Below are positions 1 to 6,840 of a stretch of 21,973 nt of DNA, piece by piece. A program made the translations under genes and the position numbers. The notes below the pieces were generated by a model. The model had not been told where the DNA came from. It worked only from the letters and a program-made list of their open reading frames with translations, and did not search any database. The stretch is taken from assembly GCA_963661535.1 (NCBI GenBank), contig CAVLCC010000035.1, positions 1 through 21,973 of the forward strand, read 5' to 3'. The stretch is from CAVLCC01 sp963661535. GTDB lineage: Bacteria; Actinomycetota; Coriobacteriia; Coriobacteriales; CADBOM01. Position 1 is the stretch's first letter. Every line of letters begins with the position of its first letter.

Positions 1-72
1 GTCACGGAACGCGAGTACGACAGGTTACGACAGGCGAACAGTCGCCTACGACGAAAGATGGAAAAATGCTGA
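1..72 (+). CDS. 3' end of an unidentified protein (partial)
   Basis: The first 72 bases are open in frame 1 and end in TGA. They encode 23 residues rich in Arg, Lys and Glu (ending RRKMEKC) with a helical, leucine-spaced pattern, as in a basic coiled-coil tail. The open frame runs off the left edge and is followed directly by a good terminator hairpin, which fits the end of a real transcription unit. The family cannot be recognised from so short a piece. Confidence 0.4.
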   Translation, partial: VTEREYDRLRQANSRLRRKMEKC

Positions 73-95
73 AAGCCGACACATAAAAGAATTGA

Positions 96-130
96 GCGCC
101 TCTTCGGTTTGAAGGGGCGCCCTTGCTTTT
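96..130. terminator. Rho-independent terminator, probably bidirectional
   Basis: The arms GCGCCTCTTC (96-105) and GAAGGGGCGC (111-120) form a 10-bp stem with one G-U pair and a GGTTT loop. On the plus strand it is followed by CCTTGCTTTT. On the minus strand the other side is also T-rich (TCAATTCTTTT). It lies between the end of the partial left gene (72) and the end of the minus-strand membrane gene (134), so it can serve both. Confidence 0.75.
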
Positions 131-133
131 ATA

Positions 134-415
134 CTATTTCGCGAATCCGCCTAATAGTGCATATAAGACAAGAGTTAATACCCATACCATCGCCGCGAAG
201 AGTAGCGTGTTCCCTCCAGCACTTTTTGCCATTGGAAGGTTTTTACCTCCTATAGTGGCGAGTGTGAAGTATAGTCCTGTGCCTATCAAGGCTATTGCTC
301 CCGAAAACTTTACAGCTTCATCGCCTATATTTTCGCCATCAAATAATACATATACCCCGCAAATTATAGATAGGATTCCGAAAACCCCTGCTGGTATTTT
401 TACTGCTTTAATCAC
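134..415 (-). CDS. Small three-helix membrane protein of unknown function
   Basis: This encodes 93 residues with three hydrophobic stretches (about 8-25, 38-55 and 70-90), so it is probably an integral membrane protein. No family is recognised. The only usable start in frame is GTG at 415: an in-frame TAG lies upstream and there is no ATG near it. That GTG uses the last base of a run of eight G preceded by eight A, so AAGGG within the tract acts as the ribosome site about 4 bases from the start. A promoter matching consensus (TTGCAA, 17 bp, TAGAAT) sits upstream, and the terminator at 96-130 is just downstream. The opposite-strand open frame over the same bases is Pro/Ser/Ile-rich and looks like a shadow. 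Confidence 0.6.
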   Translation of the reverse strand: MIKAVKIPAGVFGILSIICGVYVLFDGENIGDEAVKFSGAIALIGTGLYFTLATIGGKNLPMAKSAGGNTLLFAAMVWVLTLVLYALLGGFAK

Positions 416-448
416 CCCCCCCTTTTTTTTAATTCGGTAACGCTACAA

Positions 449-477
449 ATTCTAACATTACTTCCCGACTTTTGCAA
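449..477 (-). promoter_or_regulatory. Promoter for the small membrane protein gene
   Basis: On the minus strand TTGCAA (-35, 472-477) and TAGAAT (-10, 449-454) are separated by exactly 17 bp. Transcription would start near 441, leaving an untranslated leader of about 26 nt that contains the A8G8 tract. Confidence 0.55.
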
Positions 478-574
478 CAAGTCTAGTTAAATAATCTATT
501 GTTTTCCCTGTTAAAAAGGCATTTTTTTTGTCAACTTTTTTTCAAAATTTAAACCTGTTCAAAGGAGCTCCGTT

Positions 575-646
575 ATAGACAGAGAACGATTGATTAAAGA
601 AGCAATTGATTCGGGCGAGATGGAAGGCGCATACGTTCCCTGCAAT
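575..646 (+). pseudogene. Possible 5' remnant of cytidine deaminase (cdd-like)
   Basis: A strong ribosome site, AAAGGAG (561-567), stands 7 nt before ATA at 575, where a start codon would be expected. Reading on from ATA gives a short peptide starting DRERLIKEAID and reaching AYVPCN. This resembles the N-terminus of bacterial cytidine deaminase (a charged helix, then AYxPYS). Similarity stops at about 640-646, where the 3' end of the opposing aldo/keto reductase begins. The simplest reading is a gene that lost its ATG and everything after about 24 codons in a rearrangement. The match is short and by eye, so identity is uncertain. Confidence 0.35.
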
Positions 647-1663
647 TCAGAAACAAGCTTCACAAATGCTCTCCCGTTCTTCAGCTGTCATGCGCCATTC
701 CACTGCGCCGATATTATCAACTGCCTGCTTCACATTCCTCACTCCAGGAATAGGAAACACTTGGATTTTTGGCGTGGTACACAACCAGTTAATTGCAACC
801 TGCGCAATGCTTTTGCCATGCGCATTTCCTATCTTTTCCATTTGTGCAAGAATTGGTTCCATGCGTTTGATGTCACACTCTCGAGGTTTTGAAAACAATC
901 TCTTAAGAAATGGAATTTGGTCGTCTCTTTCTTTTGTTAGATTAAGATGCCCAAAATAGGAAGTTAGAAAATATTTAAATGGAACTTTTTTGTTGCGATA
1001 TTTTCCCGTTAAAGTTCCCTCAGCCAGCGGAGCATATGGAATCAACGTAATGTTGTGTTTTTTACAAACATCGAACACTCCGTTAGTTTCAGGATAACGA
1101 CGCACAATGTTATATCCAACCATCGCGGCAGAAAGTGATAATCCACATTTTTCCAATGCATCCGCTGCTTCATTAATTTGCGCTGCAGTGAAATTGCATA
1201 CTCCTATCTTTTGCACTTTTCCTTGCTCTACTGCCTGTGCCATAACGTTCATATAGTCTGAAATGCTGTGAGCTTTTGGAGGCGTGTGCATTAAATATAA
1301 TTCCAAAGAAGGAATTCCTAGGCGCATAAGGGAACCTTCCAAAGCTTCCCATATTGCCTCAGGTGAATCAGTTGCCACGGTTTTTCGCTTGGGAGCCATT
1401 GGGTTCATGGAAGATGGAGGTGCGAACTTTGAAGAAATTCGCACAGGGCGACCATCCCTTTTAATAAACTCTCCTATCAAGGTTTCAACTTTTCCGTTTC
1501 CATAAACTTCGGCAGTGTCAAAAAAATTATAGCCTCGGTCTATGCAACACTTATATGTTTGAAAAAGTTCTTCTTTTTCATCTTCAGACTTAGGCACCCA
1601 CAACATAGTGCCTATTCCAATGGGCGGAAAGTCATTTTGAAGTGCTTTATTCATTTCCATCAT
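647..1663 (-). CDS. Aldo/keto reductase
   Basis: This is an NAD(P)H-dependent aldo/keto reductase, a TIM-barrel enzyme that reduces aldehydes and ketones in the cytosol. Numbering from the start chosen here, the catalytic tetrad is visible: Asp49 and Tyr54 in FFDTAEVYGNG, Lys79 in SSKF and His126 in YLMHTPP. The C-terminal part carries the usual cofactor-binding pattern (PIPGVRNVKQAVDN). Length (338 aa) is normal. The start at 1663 is preferred because AAAGAGCGGGG lies just upstream; an in-frame ATG at 1693 adds 10 residues but has no ribosome site. It follows the esterase gene by about 73 nt on the same strand and is probably cotranscribed. The substrate cannot be deduced. Confidence 0.9.
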   Translation of the reverse strand: MMEMNKALQNDFPPIGIGTMLWVPKSEDEKEELFQTYKCCIDRGYNFFDTAEVYGNGKVETLIGEFIKRDGRPVRISSKFAPPSSMNPMAPKRKTVATDSPEAIWEALEGSLMRLGIPSLELYLMHTPPKAHSISDYMNVMAQAVEQGKVQKIGVCNFTAAQINEAADALEKCGLSLSAAMVGYNIVRRYPETNGVFDVCKKHNITLIPYAPLAEGTLTGKYRNKKVPFKYFLTSYFGHLNLTKERDDQIPFLKRLFSKPRECDIKRMEPILAQMEKIGNAHGKSIAQVAINWLCTTPKIQVFPIPGVRNVKQAVDNIGAVEWRMTAEERESICEACF

Positions 1664-1736
1664 TACCCCGCTCTTTGTGTTGTTTGAGTGCATAGCGTAT
1701 TACTCACTATTTTACACACTACTCGCTAAATCAATC

Positions 1737-2804
1737 TCACCACCACGAAAATAAACAGCGCAAACCGTTATAGACATATTCATAGGTGTAGGGGTAGTCG
1801 TGTCTGTTTCCGTCCACTGTGTAATACATTAAATTTCCCTCGGCAAAGCCAGTGGCTGTGAAATCAAAGGCACTATTCAGTGTTTTCATGTAATCAATTT
1901 GTGCGAAAAGTCCCTGATAGGCAACGTCTCTTGTGCCCGTTGCCGAAAATACATAGTATTCACGTTTGTCAAAGCCAGAAGCTATCGCAATATTTGCAAT
2001 TTGAGTGGCGTCCTCCACATTAGTGGAACCATCGCCCCCCAACGTCAAACCACCGCTCATTGGCAAAAAATATTCAAAACGCTCCATTCCATCTAAAAAG
2101 ACACGCCAAGTTGTTGTGCCACCAGCAGAGAAGCCTCCAAAAGCCCTGTGAGAGCGGGAAGCTTTAAAACCCGAATCCGTTGTGTTTTCTGCATAGGTGT
2201 GAAAATGCGCTTCTATGGCTGGCATTAGATCGTTTTTCAATTCGGTGGAGTAGAAAATAGGTGTGGTGTCGTGATACCACTCATTTCCAGAAGTAAGATA
2301 AGGCATAACAATAATCAACGGCGGAATTTGCTTGTTTTCAATCATGTTGTCAATCAAGTTTTTAAAGTCATCGCCATATTCATACATCCATGTGCGCTCA
2401 TTTCCGTAAGCTCCATGTTGAAGATACAAAATGTTATACCTAGTTGCTGAATCGTCTTGGTTATACCCAAAAGGAAGATATACTGTTGCATTTTTTCGCA
2501 TAGCTTCTTCCGTGCTCAAATAATTTTTTGTGTCATATGAAAAGTTTTCAAGGCTGCCCTGCTGATCTGCTGCGTTGTAATAATTTTGTGGGACTGACTC
2601 CAAAGATACATTTTTCATGTTGATTTGTTGGCTAGAACTCTCAACAACATCTGATTGAAAATCTTTGGACGTGACTTCCTCATAGTTTTCCACCACTTCA
2701 ATTTCTTGTGAAATGCTTTGTGCATCTTGATTTGCAGGTTGTGTTTGGCAACCGCCTAAAAATAAACAGGCTGCAAGCACCACGCATAAAAACTCCCACT
2801 TCAT
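1737..2804 (-). CDS. Secreted esterase lipoprotein (alpha/beta hydrolase, esterase-D/XynZ type)
   Basis: The N-terminus is a lipoprotein signal peptide with lipobox LGGC (Cys19), followed by a polar linker to about residue 75. The rest fits the putative-esterase family (PF00756), an alpha/beta hydrolase fold. It has a YNILYLQHGAYGNERTW strand/oxyanion region, PLIIVMPY, and the nucleophile elbow GFSAGG with Ser226. Probable acid and base residues are Asp293 (TGTRDVAYQG) and His335 (GNRHDYPYTYE). Related proteins cleave feruloyl, acetyl or other esters outside the cell. The start codon follows AAGGGG, which overlaps the stop codon of the upstream dehydrogenase gene, so the two are translationally coupled. 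The physiological substrate is unknown. Confidence 0.88.
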   Translation of the reverse strand: MKWEFLCVVLAACLFLGGCQTQPANQDAQSISQEIEVVENYEEVTSKDFQSDVVESSSQQINMKNVSLESVPQNYYNAADQQGSLENFSYDTKNYLSTEEAMRKNATVYLPFGYNQDDSATRYNILYLQHGAYGNERTWMYEYGDDFKNLIDNMIENKQIPPLIIVMPYLTSGNEWYHDTTPIFYSTELKNDLMPAIEAHFHTYAENTTDSGFKASRSHRAFGGFSAGGTTTWRVFLDGMERFEYFLPMSGGLTLGGDGSTNVEDATQIANIAIASGFDKREYYVFSATGTRDVAYQGLFAQIDYMKTLNSAFDFTATGFAEGNLMYYTVDGNRHDYPYTYEYVYNGLRCLFSWW

Positions 2805-2814
2805 GATTGACCCC

Positions 2815-3492
2815 TTAACGGTAGGATTTTTCGTAAATACTTATAACATCTTCATCGGTTAGTTCAAATCTGTCGCACGCAAAAAGCACTCCCATCGTGT
2901 TTCTTGCGTCTTTTGCCATTTGTGGAAATTCGTCTCGTGAAATGCCGTAATCGCTCATTTTCACAACGTCCACATTGCACTTTTTAATCAACTTCTTTAA
3001 CGCAACAATGAAATCTTCTGGTGCTTGCGCATCTGCATTGCCCATAGCGCGTGTCAGTTCAATGAAGCGATCATCGCAAATGTGTTCTTCAATCCAGCGT
3101 GAAAAATAGGCAACAGATATCATAATTAGCCCTGCACCGTGTGGTAGTTCTTGATGATGACCAGAAAGCGCGTGCTCCATGGCATGTTGGCTCACACACG
3201 AACATACTTCCATGGAATATCCGCTCATTGTGTTTGCAAAAGCCACTTTAGTTCTGGCTTCAATGTCATTTCCATCTTTCACTGCTCGTGGAAGATATTC
3301 TGCGATGTTTTTAATGGACGCGAGTTCAACCATTTCTGCTGCCTCATTGCTGAATTTGGAAATGTAACCCTCCACGCTATGAAAGAGTGCATCGAAACCT
3401 TGATATGCAGTAAACTGTGGCGAAACGCTTAACATAAGTTCGGGATCTACAATAGCAAGCTGCGCATAACCACCCTGAAATCCGATTTTTAC
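2815..3492 (-). pseudogene. Iron-containing alcohol dehydrogenase, N-terminal half missing
   Basis: This is the C-terminal part of a group III iron-containing alcohol dehydrogenase (PF00465). The visible reading frame starts inside the protein (GYAQLAIVDPELMLSVSP) and continues through FDALFHSVEGYIS, the metal-binding HAMEHALSGHHQELPHG region (metal-ligand histidines) and the helical C-terminus. Homology-like sequence is open back to about 3492, then meets TAA at 3499-3501 with no start codon. About 180 N-terminal residues carrying the Rossmann-like NAD(P) domain are absent. The first in-frame ATG (3435) has no ribosome site. The break coincides with the start codon of divergent merR at 3494. 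Without the cofactor domain it cannot be a working dehydrogenase. If 2815-3435 is translated at all, it is a 206-residue fragment. Confidence 0.8.
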
Positions 3493-3493
3493 G

Positions 3494-3907
3494 ATGAATT
3501 ACACAATCAAACAAGCAGCAGAAATAATGAACGTAACACCAACGACATTGCGATATTACGACAAACAAGGACTTCTTCCATTTATGGAGCGCAAAGCTTC
3601 AGGCTATCGCATTTTTTCTGAAACAGAAATGGGAATGTTGCGCGTAATAGAATGCCTAAAAAAATCGGGGATGCCCATAAAAGACATTCGTCAATTTTGT
3701 GAGTGGGTTCAACTTGGAGATGACTCGCTGCAGATGCGCTATGAAATGTTTTTAGAGCGAAAGTGTGCTGTTGAGGCTCAAATTGCCGAATTGCAAGAAA
3801 CTCTAGACTTCATCAATCACAAATGTTGGTATTACGAAACAGCCATCGAAGCAGGCACAGAAAAGATTCACCTTGAAACACAGAACAGCAAGTTACCGTG
3901 CGAGTGA
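3494..3907 (+). CDS. MerR-family transcriptional regulator
   Basis: This full-length 137-residue MerR regulator starts MNYTIKQAAEIMNVTPTTLR, the canonical winged-helix DNA-binding helix, followed by YYDKQGLLPF, the GYRIF wing and the second helix-turn-helix ECLKKSGMPIKDIRQFC. A dimerisation coiled coil occupies about residues 75-120. Relatives of this type sit beside aldo/keto reductase and alcohol dehydrogenase genes and respond to aldehydes or similar electrophiles by untwisting promoters with long spacers. No cysteine pair typical of metal-sensing MerR proteins is obvious. The start codon lies exactly at the point where the neighbouring dehydrogenase is truncated. No convincing ribosome site precedes it, so its own upstream region may have been lost. 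A MerR-type promoter lies downstream at 4219-4249. Confidence 0.88.
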   Translation: MNYTIKQAAEIMNVTPTTLRYYDKQGLLPFMERKASGYRIFSETEMGMLRVIECLKKSGMPIKDIRQFCEWVQLGDDSLQMRYEMFLERKCAVEAQIAELQETLDFINHKCWYYETAIEAGTEKIHLETQNSKLPCE

Positions 3908-4218
3908 GAGAATCTGCGAGAACATGCTCGAAAGAGATAACATTGGATTACGCAATCAAGGTGACAGATTTTCTCGATACCTTTTATAAGTTCCCTGCTT
4001 TTTTGACCCACAAAACGCGGGGTCAGCTTGCGGCACCTGGGCACCCCTTATCACCTCCCCAAGCAAAGGTCGTAGTATACCTTGACTTCATCAAATTGCT
4101 AGAAGAACTCAAGGTTTTCAAATAGCTTTAAAAATGTTCGTTAATTAAGACTAAAAATCAAATCTACTGCTATAATTTTGGGTTCCATAAATTTTTTCAA
4201 CATTTTTATAAATTTTGC

Positions 4219-4249
4219 TTGACTCTGCCCTTAGGGGATAGTTTAGGAT
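4219..4249 (+). promoter_or_regulatory. MerR-type promoter with 19-bp spacer and operator dyad
   Basis: TTGACT (4219-4224) and TAGGAT (4244-4249) are separated by 19 bp instead of 17. The spacer region carries the imperfect dyad ACTCTGCCCT-T-AGGGGATAGT (8 of 10 positions symmetric). An overlong spacer with a centred dyad is the hallmark of promoters activated by MerR-family proteins. The natural candidate activator is the MerR encoded 310 bp upstream. The first thing downstream is an 11-codon frame, then the large surface-protein gene at 4450. Confidence 0.7.
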
Positions 4250-4289
4250 ATCTATTGTTGTAAAAGAGTAACTGGTTTAAGGGACTAAC

Positions 4290-4325
4290 ATGAGCTTATG
4301 GGCGCAACAGTTATGGCAGCCATAG
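4290..4325 (+). other. Eleven-codon open frame with good ribosome site (leader or gene remnant)
   Basis: AAGGGA (4279-4284) lies 5 nt before ATG at 4290, and the frame encodes MSLWAQQLWQP then TAG. It starts about 34 nt after the likely start point of the MerR-type promoter. It could be a leader peptide for the gene at 4450 or the stump of a lost MerR target gene. Translation is not proven. Confidence 0.3.
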
Positions 4326-4362
4326 GCACTTTTAGAGTCTAATAGTTACAGCAACCATGGGC
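4309..4362 (+). repeat. Two imperfect 19-nt direct repeats
   Basis: AGTTATGGCAGCCATAGGC (4309-4327) and AGTTACAGCAACCATGGGC (4344-4362) match at 15 of 19 positions. The first contains the palindrome ATGGCAGCCAT. The second runs into the hairpin at 4355-4381. Confidence 0.45.
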
Positions 4363-4381
4363 GTTAGCGGCACGCCCGTGG
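4355..4381 (+). other. GC-rich hairpin upstream of the surface-protein gene
   Basis: CCATGGGCG (4355-4363) pairs with CGCCCGTGG (4373-4381), 9 bp with one G-U pair, around a 9-nt loop. It is followed by TACAATAAATTTTC, not a true U-run. It may be an attenuator-like element in the leader of the gene at 4450. Its composition echoes the hairpin after that gene. Confidence 0.45.
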
Positions 4382-4449
4382 TACAATAAATTTTCTCTAA
4401 CTGCAAAAGGCAGGGAGGGATTAAGCACGAATACAAGAAAGGATACACT

Positions 4450-6540
4450 ATGTGCAAACCTATGAAGTCTAGCTTGATTTGCGGTTGTATGTCAGCGCTG
4501 CTGCTGGCATTGGTTCTGCTTTTTGCAGTGCCAACCTTTGCGCACGCGCAACAAGCTACAAAAGATATCGATTCGACAATGACAGTTACGATGCAGCAAT
4601 CGTCTAACAGCGTGGCTGCTACGAGTAACACAACAGCATCAAATAACAAGACTTCAACCACTTCTTCAGGAAAAGCTCCCTCTACAGGAGATGCTGCGCC
4701 TTTTGCAATTCTAGGAGTAATTGTGTTGTGTGCAGGTGGTGCTTATTGCTTGTATAAGAGCAAAAAGCTCGCTTCAGCAGCTCAAGGCACACGCATGGGC
4801 AAAAGCTCGCGTGGCACCCACGTGCGACCTAAGGGTCAAAACTCGGGAAGCACAACAAAACAAGTGTTGTCGGTAGCTATAGCCACCATACTTGCAACTA
4901 GTTTTTGCTTTGGCGGTTTTGTCTCTAAGGCAAGTGCACAAGATGAGAGCGAAGACTCCGATGTGGAGTGCTCAGCAGATGTGGTGATCGACGAGGAGGG
5001 CAACGTCTTGTCGGCAGATGTTAGTCTCACCAATAACTCCGATAATATTATCGGCATTCTTGACATCATTGCTCCAGAGGAGCTTAGTGACAGCGACTGG
5101 GAAGCTCTCATTGAGTATGGCATTTGGGATGAAGAGGGCTGGCACGAATACGATTGGGATGAATACGACTGGGAAGAATATGACTGGAATGAGGCTGACT
5201 GGAGTGAAGCCGAGCTTTCTAGCAGTGACCTAGCTGTGGCGAGTTCTGATGCAAACGCAAGTGCAACTTCCGATGTTATAGCTGACGTGAAGCCAGGTGC
5301 AACAGCAACGGGCACTTGGAGTGGAACAAAGGTCTCTTCTGATGTACTAGCCAAAGTGAAATCCAACGGAAGTGCAAGACTCAACTACCGAGTTATGATT
5401 TATCCAGATCTTCAGGGCATGTTTTCTTGGGTGACCTTTGACGCCAATGCCCCAAGCGGCACCACGGCAACAATCAATGGCAAGAAGGATGTGGTGGTTA
5501 AACGGATGAAACACGGCACCACAATCACCAGCGACATAATACCTGAAGATTCAGCAATCACGTGCAGCGACGACGACTATGTCTTTATGGGCTGGGCGGA
5601 GAGCAAGACCGAGGACGCCTTCAGTGGAAAGACAAGATCTGAGCTAGTAGCGGCAAACGTGCTGGTATGGGACACAAAGACCTACTACGCGATGTGGGCC
5701 AAGACTGGTGACTACTGGCTAAGTGTTGCAGGAGCCGATAATCCCAAGGCAGGCATGCTTAAAAATCAGTCTCAAATCGATGAGGACATGCAGGTGCTCC
5801 ACGGCACTAAAACCCAAACTTCGGCTGGCAAGGACAAGGCGGCTGTTACCACAGAATACACCAACTATATGAACGGCAAGAACGCCAACGGCACCGCCGA
5901 CCAAGAGGTGCGCCTCTACTCCAAGTGGAGCGGAAGCGACGCGGGCACCGGTGCCAACCGGTGGGTTGAGTTCCGTATTATTCAAGTGGGCGAACACGAC
6001 GGCGACGGCTCTGCTGTAACCTTTATAGCCACACACTCGCTGCCCACTGTTAAGCAAATGAACACCGCCAATACCAGCCGCGGCGGCTGGAGCGCTAGCA
6101 CCATGCGAAACGATACGTTTGCCAACTACGTGAGCAGTGGCCTTGAAGGTCTCGCATCCGCAGCCCTCACGGTTAAAAAGACCGCTTTGGATGGCGACAC
6201 CAACGATAAGCTCTGGATGATTTCTAGCACCGAGGTATTTGGCAGTGGCGACAACAATTATGTTGCCCACAATTTTCCATGGGAGGGCAACCAGTACACC
6301 TGGTTTGCGAACAATGGAGTAAGTATGAGGTGGGGCTGGGAGACGAAAAACGGTGTGCTTGGGAGCATGCCGAAAACTAGGGCGGGTTCAAACCCCGCTG
6401 GCGGCGATGGCGATTGTTGGTGGACGCGTACGCCGAGTGCCTACGAATATTACACCTTTGCTAAAGTGGATCATGACGGCAGTCTAGGCAACCGCGGCGG
6501 AGCCAATGCACTCGGAGTCGTCCCCGCTTTTTGCTTCTAG
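4450..6540 (+). CDS. Secreted surface protein with InlB-like repeat and DUF6273-like C-terminal domain
   Basis: This 696-residue protein is predicted to lie at the cell surface. AAAGGA sits 6 nt before the ATG. Residues 1-33 are a signal peptide ending AHAQ. A Ser/Thr/Asn-rich stretch leads to APSTGD (76-81), a hydrophobic helix (84-103) and KSKK, which together look like a cell-wall sorting signal placed internally. A second hydrophobic segment (138-157) ends ASAQ like another signal peptide. Then come an acidic region with Trp every five residues (226-251), an InlB/Listeria-Bacteroides type repeat (about 328-418: VTFDAN, FMGWAES, TYYAMW) and a long C-terminal domain. That domain ends CWWTRTPSAYEYY...LGVVPAFCF, which fits DUF6273, a C-type-lectin/sulfatase-modifying-factor-like fold seen in gut and oral Actinomycetota. 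Its role is probably adhesion or ligand binding. GC content rises sharply in the C-terminal half. Confidence 0.85.
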   Translation: MCKPMKSSLICGCMSALLLALVLLFAVPTFAHAQQATKDIDSTMTVTMQQSSNSVAATSNTTASNNKTSTTSSGKAPSTGDAAPFAILGVIVLCAGGAYCLYKSKKLASAAQGTRMGKSSRGTHVRPKGQNSGSTTKQVLSVAIATILATSFCFGGFVSKASAQDESEDSDVECSADVVIDEEGNVLSADVSLTNNSDNIIGILDIIAPEELSDSDWEALIEYGIWDEEGWHEYDWDEYDWEEYDWNEADWSEAELSSSDLAVASSDANASATSDVIADVKPGATATGTWSGTKVSSDVLAKVKSNGSARLNYRVMIYPDLQGMFSWVTFDANAPSGTTATINGKKDVVVKRMKHGTTITSDIIPEDSAITCSDDDYVFMGWAESKTEDAFSGKTRSELVAANVLVWDTKTYYAMWAKTGDYWLSVAGADNPKAGMLKNQSQIDEDMQVLHGTKTQTSAGKDKAAVTTEYTNYMNGKNANGTADQEVRLYSKWSGSDAGTGANRWVEFRIIQVGEHDGDGSAVTFIATHSLPTVKQMNTANTSRGGWSASTMRNDTFANYVSSGLEGLASAALTVKKTALDGDTNDKLWMISSTEVFGSGDNNYVAHNFPWEGNQYTWFANNGVSMRWGWETKNGVLGSMPKTRAGSNPAGGDGDCWWTRTPSAYEYYTFAKVDHDGSLGNRGGANALGVVPAFCF
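5125..5217 (+). repeat. 15-nt tandem repeat encoding a Trp pentad
   Basis: Codons 226-251 of the surface protein place tryptophan at 226, 231, 236, 241, 246 and 251. The unit is close to x-E-Y-D-W (HEYDW, DEYDW, EEYDW, NEADW). The DNA unit is about 15 nt (GAATACGACTGGGAT-like) and has diverged at third positions, so the array is not freshly expanded. Confidence 0.8.
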
Positions 6541-6586
6541 CCTTGTGATCACGAACAAGCAGGCAAACTTTTAAGAAGTCTAAATT

Positions 6587-6614
6587 CCCATGCCCGCCTT
6601 TGCGCGGGCGTGGG
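6587..6614 (+). terminator. Strong hairpin after the surface-protein gene
   Basis: CCCATGCCCGC (6587-6597) pairs with GCGGGCGTGGG (6604-6614), 11 bp with one G-U pair and a 6-nt loop, 47 nt past the stop codon. No U-run follows (AGCTACTATAAG), so it may stabilise the 3' end or work as an atypical terminator. Confidence 0.5.
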
Positions 6615-6840
6615 AGCTACTATAAGTTCGTACCCTTAAATTTATGGCTAGTAGTTAGTAGTCTGTGGATTGTTGCTTAGAGTTGTTTGAGTCATAAATC
6701 AATAAAATTATCAGAGAAGCTGAGTTTGACAACTAGCGGACAGGACAATTAACGAACAATTAACGCATAGGCACTATACAACCTCTCAACAGGCGTTTGC
6801 ATTTCTAATAAGTCCATCGCAGTCATAAGAAAAAACTTAC

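Larger units (their letters stand above)
3908..4449. other. 542-nt gap without a convincing gene
   Basis: An open frame at 3898-4125 would encode 75 residues, but it overlaps merR, has no ribosome site and resembles nothing known, so it is not called. The gap holds a short inverted repeat TGACCC/GGGTCA around 4003-4024, a hairpin at 4080-4114 with arms CCTTGACTTC and GAACTCAAGG (one mismatch), the MerR-type promoter at 4219-4249, an 11-codon frame at 4290-4325 and two imperfect 19-nt repeats (4309-4327 and 4344-4362) ending in a GC-rich hairpin. Confidence 0.5.

Noticed and set aside
123..440. Plus-strand open frame opposite the small membrane protein
   Set aside because: No ribosome site, starts within the terminator's T-run, and the minus-strand frame has a promoter, membrane helices and a terminator.
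3898..4125. 75-codon open frame after merR
   Set aside because: It overlaps merR, has no ribosome site, and neither its composition nor any motif fits a known family; it may hold decayed sequence but cannot be supported as a gene.
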